A DNA stretch of 64,000 bases from Sporosarcina koreensis (GTDB lineage Bacteria > Bacillota > Bacilli > Bacillales_A > Planococcaceae), in assembly GCF_000826145.2 (NCBI RefSeq), contig NZ_LN651337.1, positions 1,181,774 through 1,245,773 on the forward strand, given 5' to 3'. Below are positions 44,902 through 53,661 of this stretch, one piece after another. The position numbers and the translations under genes are program-made. The notes under the pieces are model-generated. The model had not been told where the DNA came from and searched no databases. It saw only the letters and a list, made by a program, of their open reading frames with translations. Position 1 is the first letter of the stretch. Every line of letters begins with the position of its first letter.

Positions 44902-46493
44902 GCTCACAAGCAACCGGCAGCATGCGGCTCTTCCGCTTCATCGTAAGGCGCGACTGGCTGCGGCTCGTCATCTGGATTGCAGCCATCACCGCCATCACCG
45001 TCGCAGTCCCGCCCGCCTTCCAGGATCTCTACCCGACACAGGCAGCCCGCGACGCGATGGCCGAAACGATGAAAAACCCGGCGATGACCGCGATGGTCGG
45101 CCCCGGCAATCTCGATCACTACACACTCGGCGCCATGACGACCCACCAGATGCTATTGCTGACAGCGGTCGCCGTCGCGATCATGAACATCCTGCTCGCC
45201 GTCCGGTTCACGCGGGCGGAAGAGGAAGCCGGCATCTCGGAAATGCTCCTCGCCCTCCCCGTTGGCCGCCGAGCACCGCTTCTGGCGGCGGCAGGCGTGT
45301 TGGCGGCAGTCAATTTTGCACTGGCCGCCGCTGTGTCGACCGGCCTCGCGAGCCTCGGTATGGATAGCCTGACCGTCATCGGGTCGATGCTGTACGGACT
45401 GACTCTCGGCGGAGCCGGCTTGTTATTCGCATCTGTCGCCCTGATCGCCGCTCAACTGTCCGAAAGCGCACGGGGCGCGACAGGTCTCGCGATGATTACA
45501 CTGGTCCTCGCCTTCCTTATACGCGCAGCCGGTGATGCCGCCGAGTCGAGGGTCTCCTGGCTGTCGCCGCTCGGCTGGGTCACTGCCGTCCAGCCGTTCG
45601 CCGGCAATCACCCATGGCCGCTCGCACTACTAGCCATTGGAGGAATTCTGTTATTCGGGATAGCCTGGGCACTGCAAGGCAGACGCGACCTCGGCGCCGG
45701 TCTCCTGCACGCCAGACAAGGACGCACCCATGCCTCCAAATTCCTGCAGACACCGCTCGGACTCGTCCTGCGCCTGCAGCGTACCGCGATGATCACCTGG
45801 GGCATTGGCATGCTCGTCCTTGGCCTCGCCTATGGATCGGTCCTCGGTGACCTGGAGAGCTTTTTTGATGGCAATGAGCTGCTGCAAAACATGCTCACCG
45901 TTGGCAGCACCCGGCCCATTGCCGAACAGTTCCTGCCGATGCTCATGCTCGTCATGGCCCTGATCGCCACCATCCCGGCGATTTTATCCATGCAGCGGCT
46001 GCTCGGCGAAGAAAAGAACGGTCGCATCGACAGCATTCTCGGTCGGCCTGTGTCACGGGTGCGGCTTATCGGGACCTATCTGACCGTCGCTGGGATCAAC
46101 GGTATCGTGATGAACTCCTTAGCTGCCGCCGGCCTATGGCTCGCCAGCCACAGCGCCATGGCCACCCGGCTCCCCTTGTCTATGATCATGGGTGCGAGCG
46201 CCGTTCAAATCCCGGCGATCCTTGTGTTGATCGCGTTGTGCACCCTGCTCATCGGCGCATTGCCGAAAGCCAGCCCGCTGATCTGGATCGTCCTCGTCTA
46301 TTCGTTTGTCGTCCTGTATTTGGGGAGCTTGTTCCAGTTGCCAGCGTGGATGGCTGGCATCTCGCCGTTCGGCTCCGTGCCGGCATGGCCAGTGGAGGAG
46401 ATGGATTGGGTGGCCGTTGTGGAGTTGGTGGTGGTTGGAGTGATTGTTGGAGTTGGTGGAGTGTTTGGGTATCGGGAGAGGAATATTGGCTGA
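44898..46493 (+). CDS. ABC exporter permease, 12-segment ABC-2-like type
   Basis: 531 residues with about twelve membrane segments in two similar halves, an N-terminal MRLFRFIVRRDWLRL helix and FTRAEEEAGISEMLLALPVGR after the second segment. This type occurs with TetR regulators and a single ATPase in Bacilli and Actinobacteria and is linked to export of antibiotics or lipids. AGGAGG precedes the start. Substrate unknown. Confidence 0.88.
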   Translation: MSSQATGSMRLFRFIVRRDWLRLVIWIAAITAITVAVPPAFQDLYPTQAARDAMAETMKNPAMTAMVGPGNLDHYTLGAMTTHQMLLLTAVAVAIMNILLAVRFTRAEEEAGISEMLLALPVGRRAPLLAAAGVLAAVNFALAAAVSTGLASLGMDSLTVIGSMLYGLTLGGAGLLFASVALIAAQLSESARGATGLAMITLVLAFLIRAAGDAAESRVSWLSPLGWVTAVQPFAGNHPWPLALLAIGGILLFGIAWALQGRRDLGAGLLHARQGRTHASKFLQTPLGLVLRLQRTAMITWGIGMLVLGLAYGSVLGDLESFFDGNELLQNMLTVGSTRPIAEQFLPMLMLVMALIATIPAILSMQRLLGEEKNGRIDSILGRPVSRVRLIGTYLTVAGINGIVMNSLAAAGLWLASHSAMATRLPLSMIMGASAVQIPAILVLIALCTLLIGALPKASPLIWIVLVYSFVVLYLGSLFQLPAWMAGISPFGSVPAWPVEEMDWVAVVELVVVGVIVGVGGVFGYRERNIG

Positions 46494-46608
46494 CGAGTTA
46501 ACTAATGCATACTTCAGACCATTTTTGCTTCTCTGTACGCTGAATGAGTTACGATGCAACTGTCATCTAGTCTCGTTTTATGACTTCCCAAAAATAAAAT
46601 GCCCGCCA

Positions 46609-46842
46609 TCACAAATCGGCGTAGTCTATTTTCAACTTCTGAATAGCTGCAAGCTGCTCTTGGATCTCTTCATTCAGCTTTGCAGCTTCTTTCTCGTCCA
46701 AGTCATTTGCCGCAGCATATTGGGCAATGTCTTTCATCCGATACAACCGCTCTTCGATTTGCGCCAGCACCGCATCCTGCTGCTTCACTTTTTCTAATTC
46801 TTTTACGATATTTTGCAGTTCGGGATGAGCACTTCTATCCAT
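46609..46842 (-). CDS. Small coiled-coil protein
   Basis: About 77 residues starting MDRSAHPELQNIVKELEKV. Charged heptads run nearly the whole length with no membrane segment. ATG at 46842 has AAAGG about 11 bases upstream. Unrecognised family. It lies at the edge of the AT-rich island. Confidence 0.55.
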   Translation of the reverse strand: MDRSAHPELQNIVKELEKVKQQDAVLAQIEERLYRMKDIAQYAAANDLDEKEAAKLNEEIQEQLAAIQKLKIDYADL

Positions 46843-47040
46843 TGGAATCACAACCTTTCTCTTACTTACGATATTACCTATGTTGATTTATGCGGCTCAC
46901 AGGTCACCGAACGATTAATAACGTATAACTCAAGATGCCTGCGTCATAGTCGTCTAGACACTAGCTGAATTGTACAGCGGTCAGGTACCTGCTTCTTAAA
47001 TTTCCCACTTGATATATAATAGAGAAAAAGGGTGATGGAG

Positions 47041-47766
47041 ATGTTGAAAACAGTCATGCCAGATATCCGTCAGCGATCTTATCGTTGTCCGCGGTGTGGA
47101 GTATTGTGTCCGCAAGATCATTTTAAAATTGGTTGGAACTCCCTACCAGATAGTGAAATTTACTTTAAAAAACAAAAGCACAAGATGAATCCCGGCAATC
47201 GAGTTTTAATAGGAGGTAACCACTTTATCAAGGAGCCAGCTCCTTTACCTTGGGATTTATTCGTAAGTGTATGTACAGAATGTGAAAAATACACAATATG
47301 GGAAAACGAAAAAGTTATATTCCCACCTACCTCAGAAATGCCTGAACCCGAAGAGTACATGCCGGAAGACGTTAAGCGGATATACGAAGAAGCCGCACAA
47401 GTGTTTCAGTATTCTCCACGTGCTTCAGCAGCATTGTTGCGTCTTGCAATTGAAACTTTATTGATCCAGCATCTCGGCTTAAAGAAAGACAGTATCAATA
47501 ATATGATTGGAGATTTGGTAACCAGAGGAACACTTTCACATGTACAACAAGCACTGGATGCTTTGCGCTTCTACGGAAACAAAGGCATTCATTTCGGCGA
47601 AATTGATTTAAATGATGATCAGGAGAAAGTTCAATTCCTATTTATCTTGATCAATATGTTGGTGAAAGAGTTAATAAGTAAACCAATAGAAATTAACAGC
47701 ATATATGAGGCATTGCCTGAATCATTCAGACAAAGTGTCGAAAACAGAGATGCTGTTAAAAAATAA
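47041..47766 (+). CDS. Zinc-ribbon/DUF4145 domain protein
   Basis: About 241 residues. N-terminal zinc ribbon with CPRCGVLC and VCTEC, then a DUF4145 helical domain (YSPRASAALLRLAIETLLIQHLGL, then ALRFYGNKGIHFG). DUF4145 is found alone and in restriction-modification and other defence proteins. Start chosen at 47041 with AAAGGG eight bases upstream. ATG at 47035 or GTG at 47032 are alternatives. Base composition is more AT-rich than the surrounding chromosome. Confidence 0.8.
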   Translation: MLKTVMPDIRQRSYRCPRCGVLCPQDHFKIGWNSLPDSEIYFKKQKHKMNPGNRVLIGGNHFIKEPAPLPWDLFVSVCTECEKYTIWENEKVIFPPTSEMPEPEEYMPEDVKRIYEEAAQVFQYSPRASAALLRLAIETLLIQHLGLKKDSINNMIGDLVTRGTLSHVQQALDALRFYGNKGIHFGEIDLNDDQEKVQFLFILINMLVKELISKPIEINSIYEALPESFRQSVENRDAVKK

Positions 47767-47786
47767 GCCTGAGAGGGCTTATTTTT
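47761..47786 (+). terminator. Terminator of the DUF4145 gene
   Basis: AAATAAGCCT and AGGGCTTATTT pair over GAG, followed by TT. Confidence 0.85.
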
Positions 47787-47877
47787 CATGGATACATTAT
47801 AAAAACAGGCGGTAGAATAGCAAAGTTGAAGGAAATGGAAAAAATGCAGGACACACAGTCTTCAAACTAAATGATAC

Positions 47878-48578
47878 AAAGCCGTACACATCCAGCCATT
47901 ACCTATATACTCCTATTATGGTACGCCGGCGGCATCAAGCGGCTGCCTGTTACATAAATTACCGATCACCTCATAGAAGAAGTACTCGCCTGGTGGTATC
48001 AGGATGACGGGCATTTGAATATCCAAAACTGTTTGATGCGTAAGATTATCTTATCCACTGACAGCTTTACTACCGAAGAGAATGAATGGCTCGTTCAGTT
48101 GCTCTATGACAAATTTCTTTTGAGGTTCTCGATAGACGCGCAGAACAGACTGCTTTTGAACGACCAATCGCAAATTATGCATTTTCTAAACCTAGTCGCC
48201 CCTCACCTGCAGCCTTGCATGAACAGAAAAGCCGTGAAGCTTCCGCCACTGAAAATGATTGCCACCAGGACAACCGTCTACTTACCTTAGTGTTTACAAC
48301 TGTCACAGCCATCCAGGCAGATCAGTGAGCAGTTGCACAAGCTGCCACTTTTGAGTTCTAACATGAAGAGTCCAATAGAAATTAATGAACTCATTTGGCG
48401 ACTGCTCACCCTCAAAGCTCTTAAACAACCGACCATAAGATATCAACTTACAATCTCGCCCGTACATCCGCTCCTCCTGGCATCCATACAGCAAGTAACC
48501 GGCGCGACTATCGGCGAATTGATTGCTCTATGTTTTGAATCTTCCGTTGCCGAAAATGTTCTGGCAAACCTTTTGTGA
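47878..48578 (+). pseudogene. LAGLIDADG-type homing endonuclease, decayed
   Basis: One frame reads TYILLLWYAGGIKRLPVT, an in-frame TAA at about 47956, then ITDHLIEEVLAWWYQDDGHLN, STDSFTTEENEWLVQLL and FLNLVAPHLQPCMNRK, ending with a stop at 48290. AWWYQDDG with the spacing to STDSF is the form of the LAGLIDADG DNA endonucleases of Bacilli. A further piece (48333-48578, including HKLPLLSSNMKSPIEINEL and LASIQQVTGATIGELIALC) may be the displaced C-terminal end. The internal stop and split frame mark it as inactive. Confidence 0.68.
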
Positions 48579-48710
48579 TCCAAGAGCGTCATATATCAAC
48601 ACTGTCAAAAAACAATTGTTGTCAGACATCCTAGCAGGGGTCTTTTTTGATTGAGACGCTAGATTGGCGAGGATCAAAGCGAATATTGCTCATAGACTCA
48701 GGGTGCACAA

Positions 48711-48770
48711 GAATATAGAGATAAAATGGCCGCCCGGTATTCTGGATAGTGTCCAATTTGTTTGTCACGC
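48711..48770. repeat. Direct repeat, copy 1
   Basis: About 60 bases beginning ATATAGAGATAAAATGG and ending TTTGTCAC. A similar sequence, same orientation, is at 49426-49484. The pair flanks the CRISPR relic. Confidence 0.7.
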
Positions 48771-48893
48771 AAACCAGAACACGATTGTTCCTTTATGCTA
48801 AACAAACTTAAAAGTTCAAACAAACATGATTGTTTCACACACAGGCACCCTTCACTAACGAATATCGACGGCATCCGTCCAAACGTCTTTGCC

Positions 48894-48926
48894 ATTTCAA
48901 TCCACGCTCCCCATAGAGGGAGCGAC
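48894..48926 (-). CRISPR. Solitary type I-C-like CRISPR repeat
   Basis: A 33-base segment that on the minus strand starts GTCGCTCCC and ends GTGGATTGAAAT. The inner arms CGCTCCC and GGGAGCG are perfectly complementary. This ending and the GTCGC start are the hallmark of type I-C repeats. No second copy lies within a spacer length, and no cas gene is visible in the window. Confidence 0.75.
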
Positions 48927-49425
48927 CGCAATATATTGAGTTTCACCATGTCTTCAATACACCATATCGAAAACAAATGAAAGACCGCTTCATCTTTCCC
49001 ACCATCCTACCAAATCAGCATGCTCCATAGCTATAAAAATGCGCAAACCTCCCAGGAAATTCATGGACACTTCAGGTTGGCACAACAGATTATGCAGCCG
49101 AGCTCCAGAGTTATGCCAGATCAGTTGTTTACTAACATCCACTGTCGGCCGCTCACTCCCTGCATAATCACGCATTCCTGCAATCTTACCTCTCTTGCTA
49201 TTGACGGCGCACAAGTAACCCCTCAACAACTCTGTGCGGCCAGTTATTTCTTAAAGCGATTGAGTAGTTTGAATGGTTTACAAGTTATTCAACAGACAGG
49301 TCAGTGTACTTTTATGTTGGAGTTCTGTGACACACAGGTCACCGAACAATTAAGCCAAATTTGTCTGTCACACAGGTCATCACACACTTAAGCGACCATT
49401 TCAAAAGGAATGATGATAGAAAAAA
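48927..49425. other. Island sequence without a supportable gene
   Basis: An open frame from 49020 to 49391 exists but has no credible ribosome site or family. CACAGGTCACCGAACAATTAA at about 49333 matches 46898-46917 with one change, and a related piece follows near 49370. The sequence looks like layered insertion debris. Confidence 0.45.
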
Positions 49426-49484
49426 ATATAGAGATAAAATGGTCGCCCAGTAGTCTGAATAGTGTCCGAGTTGTTTGTCACAGG
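49426..49484. repeat. Direct repeat, copy 2
   Basis: Second, imperfect copy of the 48711-48770 sequence in the same orientation. The core ATAGAGATAAAATGG, GCCC and AGTGTCC are shared. Confidence 0.7.
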
Positions 49485-49559
49485 CACGCTAAGTCCGAAA
49501 GAATACAGGTCCCCTGTAGTGTTTCAAGTGTGTAAATTCATGCGTGTCTAAAACCCAAC

Positions 49560-50225
49560 TTACCCAGCTAACTTTTCAAACCATTTTTCTACTAAAGATC
49601 TAATTAATACTTCAGCCTCTTCTAACTTCATTGGATTTACAGGAGGCACTTCCTTTTCAGACTTTGGGGTCCCGTGCCTTGATAAATCACCACTAGCATT
49701 TGGATGATTTGCGGTTCTTGTGAAATTCGTTCTTTTAGTGCTTGATAACCAGCCTTCATCAACTATTCGTTGGTCACGATCTACTATTTCAAATACTCTA
49801 TATAAATTCACCCATGAAACGAAATTAGGGTCATTAACTAGGCGGAGAACCTTTCTTACCTTATTATTTTCATTTGCTAACTCATAGTTCCTTTTGGTCT
49901 TAATATCCATATCCAGATTAAATGGCACCCTCACAGTAAGCTCTGCTAATAAATCGTCATTAGTATAGGTTTTAAAATTTTCTTTTTCCTCTATTGTCAT
50001 TAGTGAATAGGCAATATTAGATCCTACTTCTATCGCTAACGCGTTGATTACCTCCCCAACATTCCTAATTCCTGCCCTTTCTGCTTTAAGAATACTATCG
50101 GCGCAAACTGAGGTTTCAGCGATTAATTTCTCTGACTGATAATAAAGCGACACACAGTTAAATATAATAGAATCATTAAAACTAACTATAGGATCAACAT
50201 TGCAAAGGATATTAAATTTTTTCAT
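49560..50225 (-). CDS. Hypothetical protein in the AT-rich island
   Basis: About 221 residues, start at 50225 (MKKFNILCNVDPIVSF) behind GGAG. An N-terminal alpha/beta-looking part, then an acidic-to-basic middle, a low-complexity linker (TKRTNFTRTANHPNASGD), and a C-terminal helix LEEAEVLIRSLVEKWFEK. No family recognised. AT-rich codon use unlike the flanking chromosome suggests transfer. It is transcribed in the same direction as the AbiGi-like gene upstream and could be its partner. Confidence 0.6.
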   Translation of the reverse strand: MKKFNILCNVDPIVSFNDSIIFNCVSLYYQSEKLIAETSVCADSILKAERAGIRNVGEVINALAIEVGSNIAYSLMTIEEKENFKTYTNDDLLAELTVRVPFNLDMDIKTKRNYELANENNKVRKVLRLVNDPNFVSWVNLYRVFEIVDRDQRIVDEGWLSSTKRTNFTRTANHPNASGDLSRHGTPKSEKEVPPVNPMKLEEAEVLIRSLVEKWFEKLAG

Positions 50226-50527
50226 AATCAGCTCTCCGTGTTTTTTGAATTTTTTTTTGAGATTCAGCTCGCCATACATTCAATGCGAAATATCACCTTA
50301 TCTAAAAAAAGCTTTTCCGAATAGAAGAATGAATAGCTTATACAGTTGCTTTGCATCAGATATCATCTACACATCACCATAGATGGACAGAACAGAAGGT
50401 TGCTGTATGTTTATTTTTTCACCAAGTCAACAAGTTTACTGAATAATTATATACTTTTACGGTGCACAGATTTTTGTTGTCCACAGACACTCTATGCCAA
50501 AATAATCATAATATAATAAAAACGATA
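50226..50527. other. AT-rich spacer between two island genes
   Basis: About 300 bases. No coding region, RNA or repeat was recognised. It presumably holds the promoter of the gene starting at 50225. Confidence 0.5.
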
Positions 50528-51181
50528 CTAATACATCAAATATTCTAAACATATTATTCCTGATAATTCTCTTAATATTTCTGGAGATATCTTTGAAATG
50601 AATTCTCTGTATTGTTCACTGTTTCTTAGCAATATGGTTACGTCTGAATAACGAAAAGTAAGATCCCCCAATATACGCCATTCTCTTTCGTGGGTCCAAT
50701 CTATTATGCTATTTCCGGAATACGCTTGAGTCATATCAAAATTTACAATTCTCCAAGCTTCAGATGTCGGTAAAAACTCTTTAGCTATATTTGTTTTCTC
50801 ATAAATTACTGGTCGGGCTCCAGTGTTAGGTATTGGGGCATCAAAGGTATCAACTAACTGTGCTAAATTAACTTTAGAAAAAGCCAGCCCGCAAGGATAA
50901 TATCTTAACTTAGTGGTTTGTCCTTTTTCATATTCCTCAATATGATTTATAGCATTTTGCGCGACTGAATATAAAGGTATATCCTGAAAACATACTACCT
51001 TATTTCCGCCTACTATATATCCTTTTGAGCTTCCAATCAGTAGTCGATCATTTAATATCTTCACCAATATGTCAGTCGGATTTCCATATAATTCACTTCC
51101 TTTAGTCAAATGTGTAAGCATGCCGGTTACATCGCTACGTTGTTTAATATTTTGTTTATATTGATTAATTGAGTAAGCCAT
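50528..51181 (-). CDS. AbiGi/DUF2971-like putative phage-resistance protein
   Basis: 217 residues. The pattern MLTHLTKG near the N-terminus, CFQDIPLYSV, GLAFSKVNL, GARPVIYEK and the strongly conserved-type WTHEREWRI near the C-terminus resembles AbiGi and related DUF2971 proteins tied to abortive phage infection. AT-rich like its neighbour. No AbiGii-type nucleotidyltransferase partner was recognised, which leaves the role open. Confidence 0.6.
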   Translation of the reverse strand: MAYSINQYKQNIKQRSDVTGMLTHLTKGSELYGNPTDILVKILNDRLLIGSSKGYIVGGNKVVCFQDIPLYSVAQNAINHIEEYEKGQTTKLRYYPCGLAFSKVNLAQLVDTFDAPIPNTGARPVIYEKTNIAKEFLPTSEAWRIVNFDMTQAYSGNSIIDWTHEREWRILGDLTFRYSDVTILLRNSEQYREFISKISPEILRELSGIICLEYLMY

Positions 51182-51279
51182 TTATCTTCACCTCTTAATT
51201 ATACTGCCTATAAACAGCAACAATACAATATTAGAAAATTAATTAAAAAAATAAAAAATTCCAATAACTTATGTATTCT

Positions 51280-51312
51280 AAAACGCGATCCAGCAATCTG
51301 GATCGCGTTTTG
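51280..51312 (-). terminator. Terminator at the true 3' end of the hag locus
   Basis: AAAACGCGATCCAG and CTGGATCGCGTTTT form a near-perfect stem. On the minus strand it follows the canonical flagellin C-terminus (stop at 51323) by about a dozen bases, so it belongs to hag. Confidence 0.9.
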
Positions 51313-51322
51313 TTTAACCTTA

Positions 51323-51367
51323 TTAGCGCAACAATTGAAGAACGCCCTGCGGTTGCTGGTTTGCTTG
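51323..51367 (-). other. hag: Terminal hag exon: canonical flagellin C-terminus
   Basis: On the minus strand CAAGCAAACC... encodes [14 protein letters not shown] and a stop. This is the standard Bacilli flagellin ending. It has no start or ribosome site and lies immediately after the second intron core. Spliced to GCT at 51745 (the alanine of AQAMLA) it would restore [20 protein letters not shown]. The preceding base is G, as group I 3' splice sites require. Confidence 0.8.
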
Positions 51368-51744
51368 CGACTTGTCCCGTCATTTCTAAACGAGGTCAGA
51401 CTATATCTTCATCCTGCGGTCCTTCGGCAGGAGCTGGGCACTTCGAATGTTGCGACTTGCAACACCCTACGGATTTCATCGTCATAGCGTATACACACCG
51501 TAGACGGTATATCCTAGTCGTTGAACGTTCCCCACGGTTTCCCGACAGGGGCTTCGCTGCTGATTGTCCAATCTCTTCGTTTTTCAGGCCGTCGCGATTA
51601 CTGTTTCCAGTTGCGCTGTGGCAGAAGAGCTCTCAGGAGGTTCCAGCAATTCACCCAGTGATGCTCTTATCCGTTACCAGATAAGACGCCCGTACAACAT
51701 TATCGAAGAAGTTGGAGAACTCCTTGCGAACTCTGTTGTGCTTG
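51368..51744 (-). ncRNA. Group I intron A in the 3' end of hag
   Basis: The conserved core elements occur in order on the minus strand: GAATTGCTGGAA (P) at about 51641-51652, CAATCAGCAGCGAAGC (Q) at 51551-51566, GTTCAACGACTAG (R) at 51514-51526, and GAAGATATAGTC (S) at 51399-51410. Order and spacing match intron B almost base for base. The proposed 5' boundary (after 51745) gives about 377 nt, close to intron B. The 5' part of this interval also codes for a full alternative flagellin C-terminus with stop at 51700. The internal guide sequence was not identified by eye, so the 5' boundary is inferred. Confidence 0.72.
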
Positions 51745-53638
51745 AGCCAACATAGCTTGTGCTGCTTGAGTCAGGATGTTGTTCTTTGTGAACGACATCA
51801 TTTCTTTCGCCATCGTGCGAACATCCACTTTCATGGATGACCAGACTATATCTTCACCCTCCACTTTGGGTAGGGGTCGGGCACTTCGGAGCGGCAGGGT
51901 ACTCAGTCCTGCAGATCCTACGGGTTTCATCATCATGGGCCGGAGCCGGTAGATGGTATACCCTAGTCGTTGAACCGTCTCCACTCTTTCGAGACAGGAG
52001 CTTGGCTGCTGATTGCCCAATCTGTTCTTTTTTCAGGCCGTCACGCCTACCGTTTCCGGTTACGTTGTGGCAAGAACAGCTCTCAGGGGTTTCCAGCAAT
52101 TCACCCGATCGTACTCACTGACCGTTACCAGTCAGGACGACTGTGTTTGTCTCGTCTGCTTACGCAGCCGATAAAACATAATCCACGTCGCGGATCCGTG
52201 ATTCCGCAGCTGTGAGGTTTTCGGAAGACGTTCCGAGGTTGTTGATTGTGTGCTCTAGGCGGTTTTGGACAGCACCGAGTTTAGAGCGTTCTGCTGATAC
52301 TGTGTCAATTGCTGATTGGATAGTAGTGATAGCAGTATTTGCAGTATTTTTATTAGAAATATCTACTCCAGCTGCTGTTTTAGCATCAGCAACTTTGGCA
52401 TTACCAGAGAAAGATGCGGACGTCGCTGCTGTAGGTGTCATGTCAATAGTAATCGTATCATCGCCACCAGTGATACCGCTGGCAGGACCTGAAAGATTCA
52501 CAGAAATTCCTTTATAATCACCTGAAGCTACAGTAAACTTAGTGTCATCAGCTTTAACATTTATACTTTGAATAGTACCTGAAGCACCTGTCATAGTAAC
52601 TTTAGCTGAAACCTCAGCATTTGCATCTTCACCATTTACAGCATCTAAAGTAGTAAAGCCTAGAAGAGTTGCTCCAGTACCAACATCAGAACCAGTTAAA
52701 TCAACCTCTGAGGCTTCTCCTGTTGTTTGAATATCTGTAAGAGTTAATTTATCCCCGTTAATACCCACGTTATACTTACCTGCTCCAAGTGCTGTATCAA
52801 TGTCAGCTTGTAATGCTGTTTGGACGTCTGCCTTATTCGTGGCAGCGTCATAAGTAGCCCCGAGAGCCTTAACACTTGTTAAAGCGACATCTTGTCCATC
52901 AATAACTATCTTAGTGGCAGTATCAAAACCTACAGAAGCTCCTAAGTCATTATCCCCAGTTTTTACTGCATTAGTTGCTGCAGTTGCAGCTGATCCAGCT
53001 GTATAGCTTAATGTAATTACTTCTCCATCTTTCACCTGCGGGCCAAAAGTAGATGAGACACCTGCACTAGAAACATCTCCCGCTCCTGTTGCAGTACCTA
53101 CATTAACATCTCTTGATACCCCAAGTGATTTTGCATCCATGGCACCAATAGACAAGTTGATGTTTTGTCCCTGGTTAGCACCAATATGGAATGTCGCACT
53201 ACTAATATTTTCATCAGATACTGAACCATTTAACAATGATTTATTGTTAAATTCAGTGTCATTGGCAATACGAGTAATTTCTTGTGCTAGTTGATCGACT
53301 TCTTTTTGCAATTCAGCACGATCGGTATCGGTATTTGTGTCATTTGAAGATTGTACAGCTAATTCACGCATACGTTGTAGAATGTCGTGAGTTTCATTCA
53401 ATGCACCTTCAGCTGTCTGGATCAAAGAAATTCCATCTTGAGCATTCTTTTGAGCCATATCCAAACCACGAATCTGCCCGCGCATTTTTTCGGAGATTGC
53501 CAAACCAGCAGCGTCATCTCCAGCTTTGTTGATTTTCAAGCCAGAAGACAATTTCTCGAGGTTTTTGGAAGCGTTCGTGTTGTTTGCGCCGAGCTGGCGG
53601 TGTGTATTCATTGCTGCGATGTTGTGATTGATAATCAT
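51700..53638 (-). CDS. hag: Flagellin, interrupted by a group I intron
   Basis: Exon 1 is 53638-52181 (486 codons), exon 2 is 51813-51700 (37 codons and stop), 523 residues if joined. Start [17 protein letters not shown] has AAGGAGG upstream. The N-terminal D0/D1 region is canonical, the middle (about 52350-53150) is the AT-rich variable surface domain, and exon 1 ends with [10 protein letters not shown]. Exon 2 begins [21 protein letters not shown] and ends [14 protein letters not shown]. Without splicing the protein ends YVLSAA, losing the C-terminal helix needed for polymerisation and FliS binding. Precise splicing therefore looks essential. Preceded by a SigD promoter and a CsrA-type hairpin. 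Confidence 0.9.
51814..52180 (-). ncRNA. Group I intron B inside hag
   Basis: 367 nt between GAT (last codon of RIRDVD, ending in T as group I 5' exons do) and ATG (MAKEMM, preceded by G). P element GAATTGCTGGAAACC (about 52091-52105), Q element CAATCAGCAGCCAAGC (52000-52015), R element GTTCAACGACTAG (51963-51975), S element GAAGATATAGTC (51844-51855). Q, R and S are textbook group I core motifs. CTGACTGGTAACGGTCAG forms a P2-like hairpin. No endonuclease ORF is inside. Joining exactly at this junction restores the canonical flagellin helix. Confidence 0.9.
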
Positions 53639-53661
53639 TGTTGTTTCCTCCTTGAGTTGTG

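Noticed and set aside
48894-48926. A full CRISPR array
   Set aside because: Only one repeat is present. No second copy at a 30-40 base spacer distance could be found on either side.
48960-49400. A possible 123-residue gene from 49020
   Set aside because: No ribosome site, no family, and it crosses repeat sequence found elsewhere in the island.
51241-52140. Plus-strand frames across the two introns as genes
   Set aside because: They arise from the two similar intron sequences read backwards. The minus strand has the group I motifs and flagellin exons.
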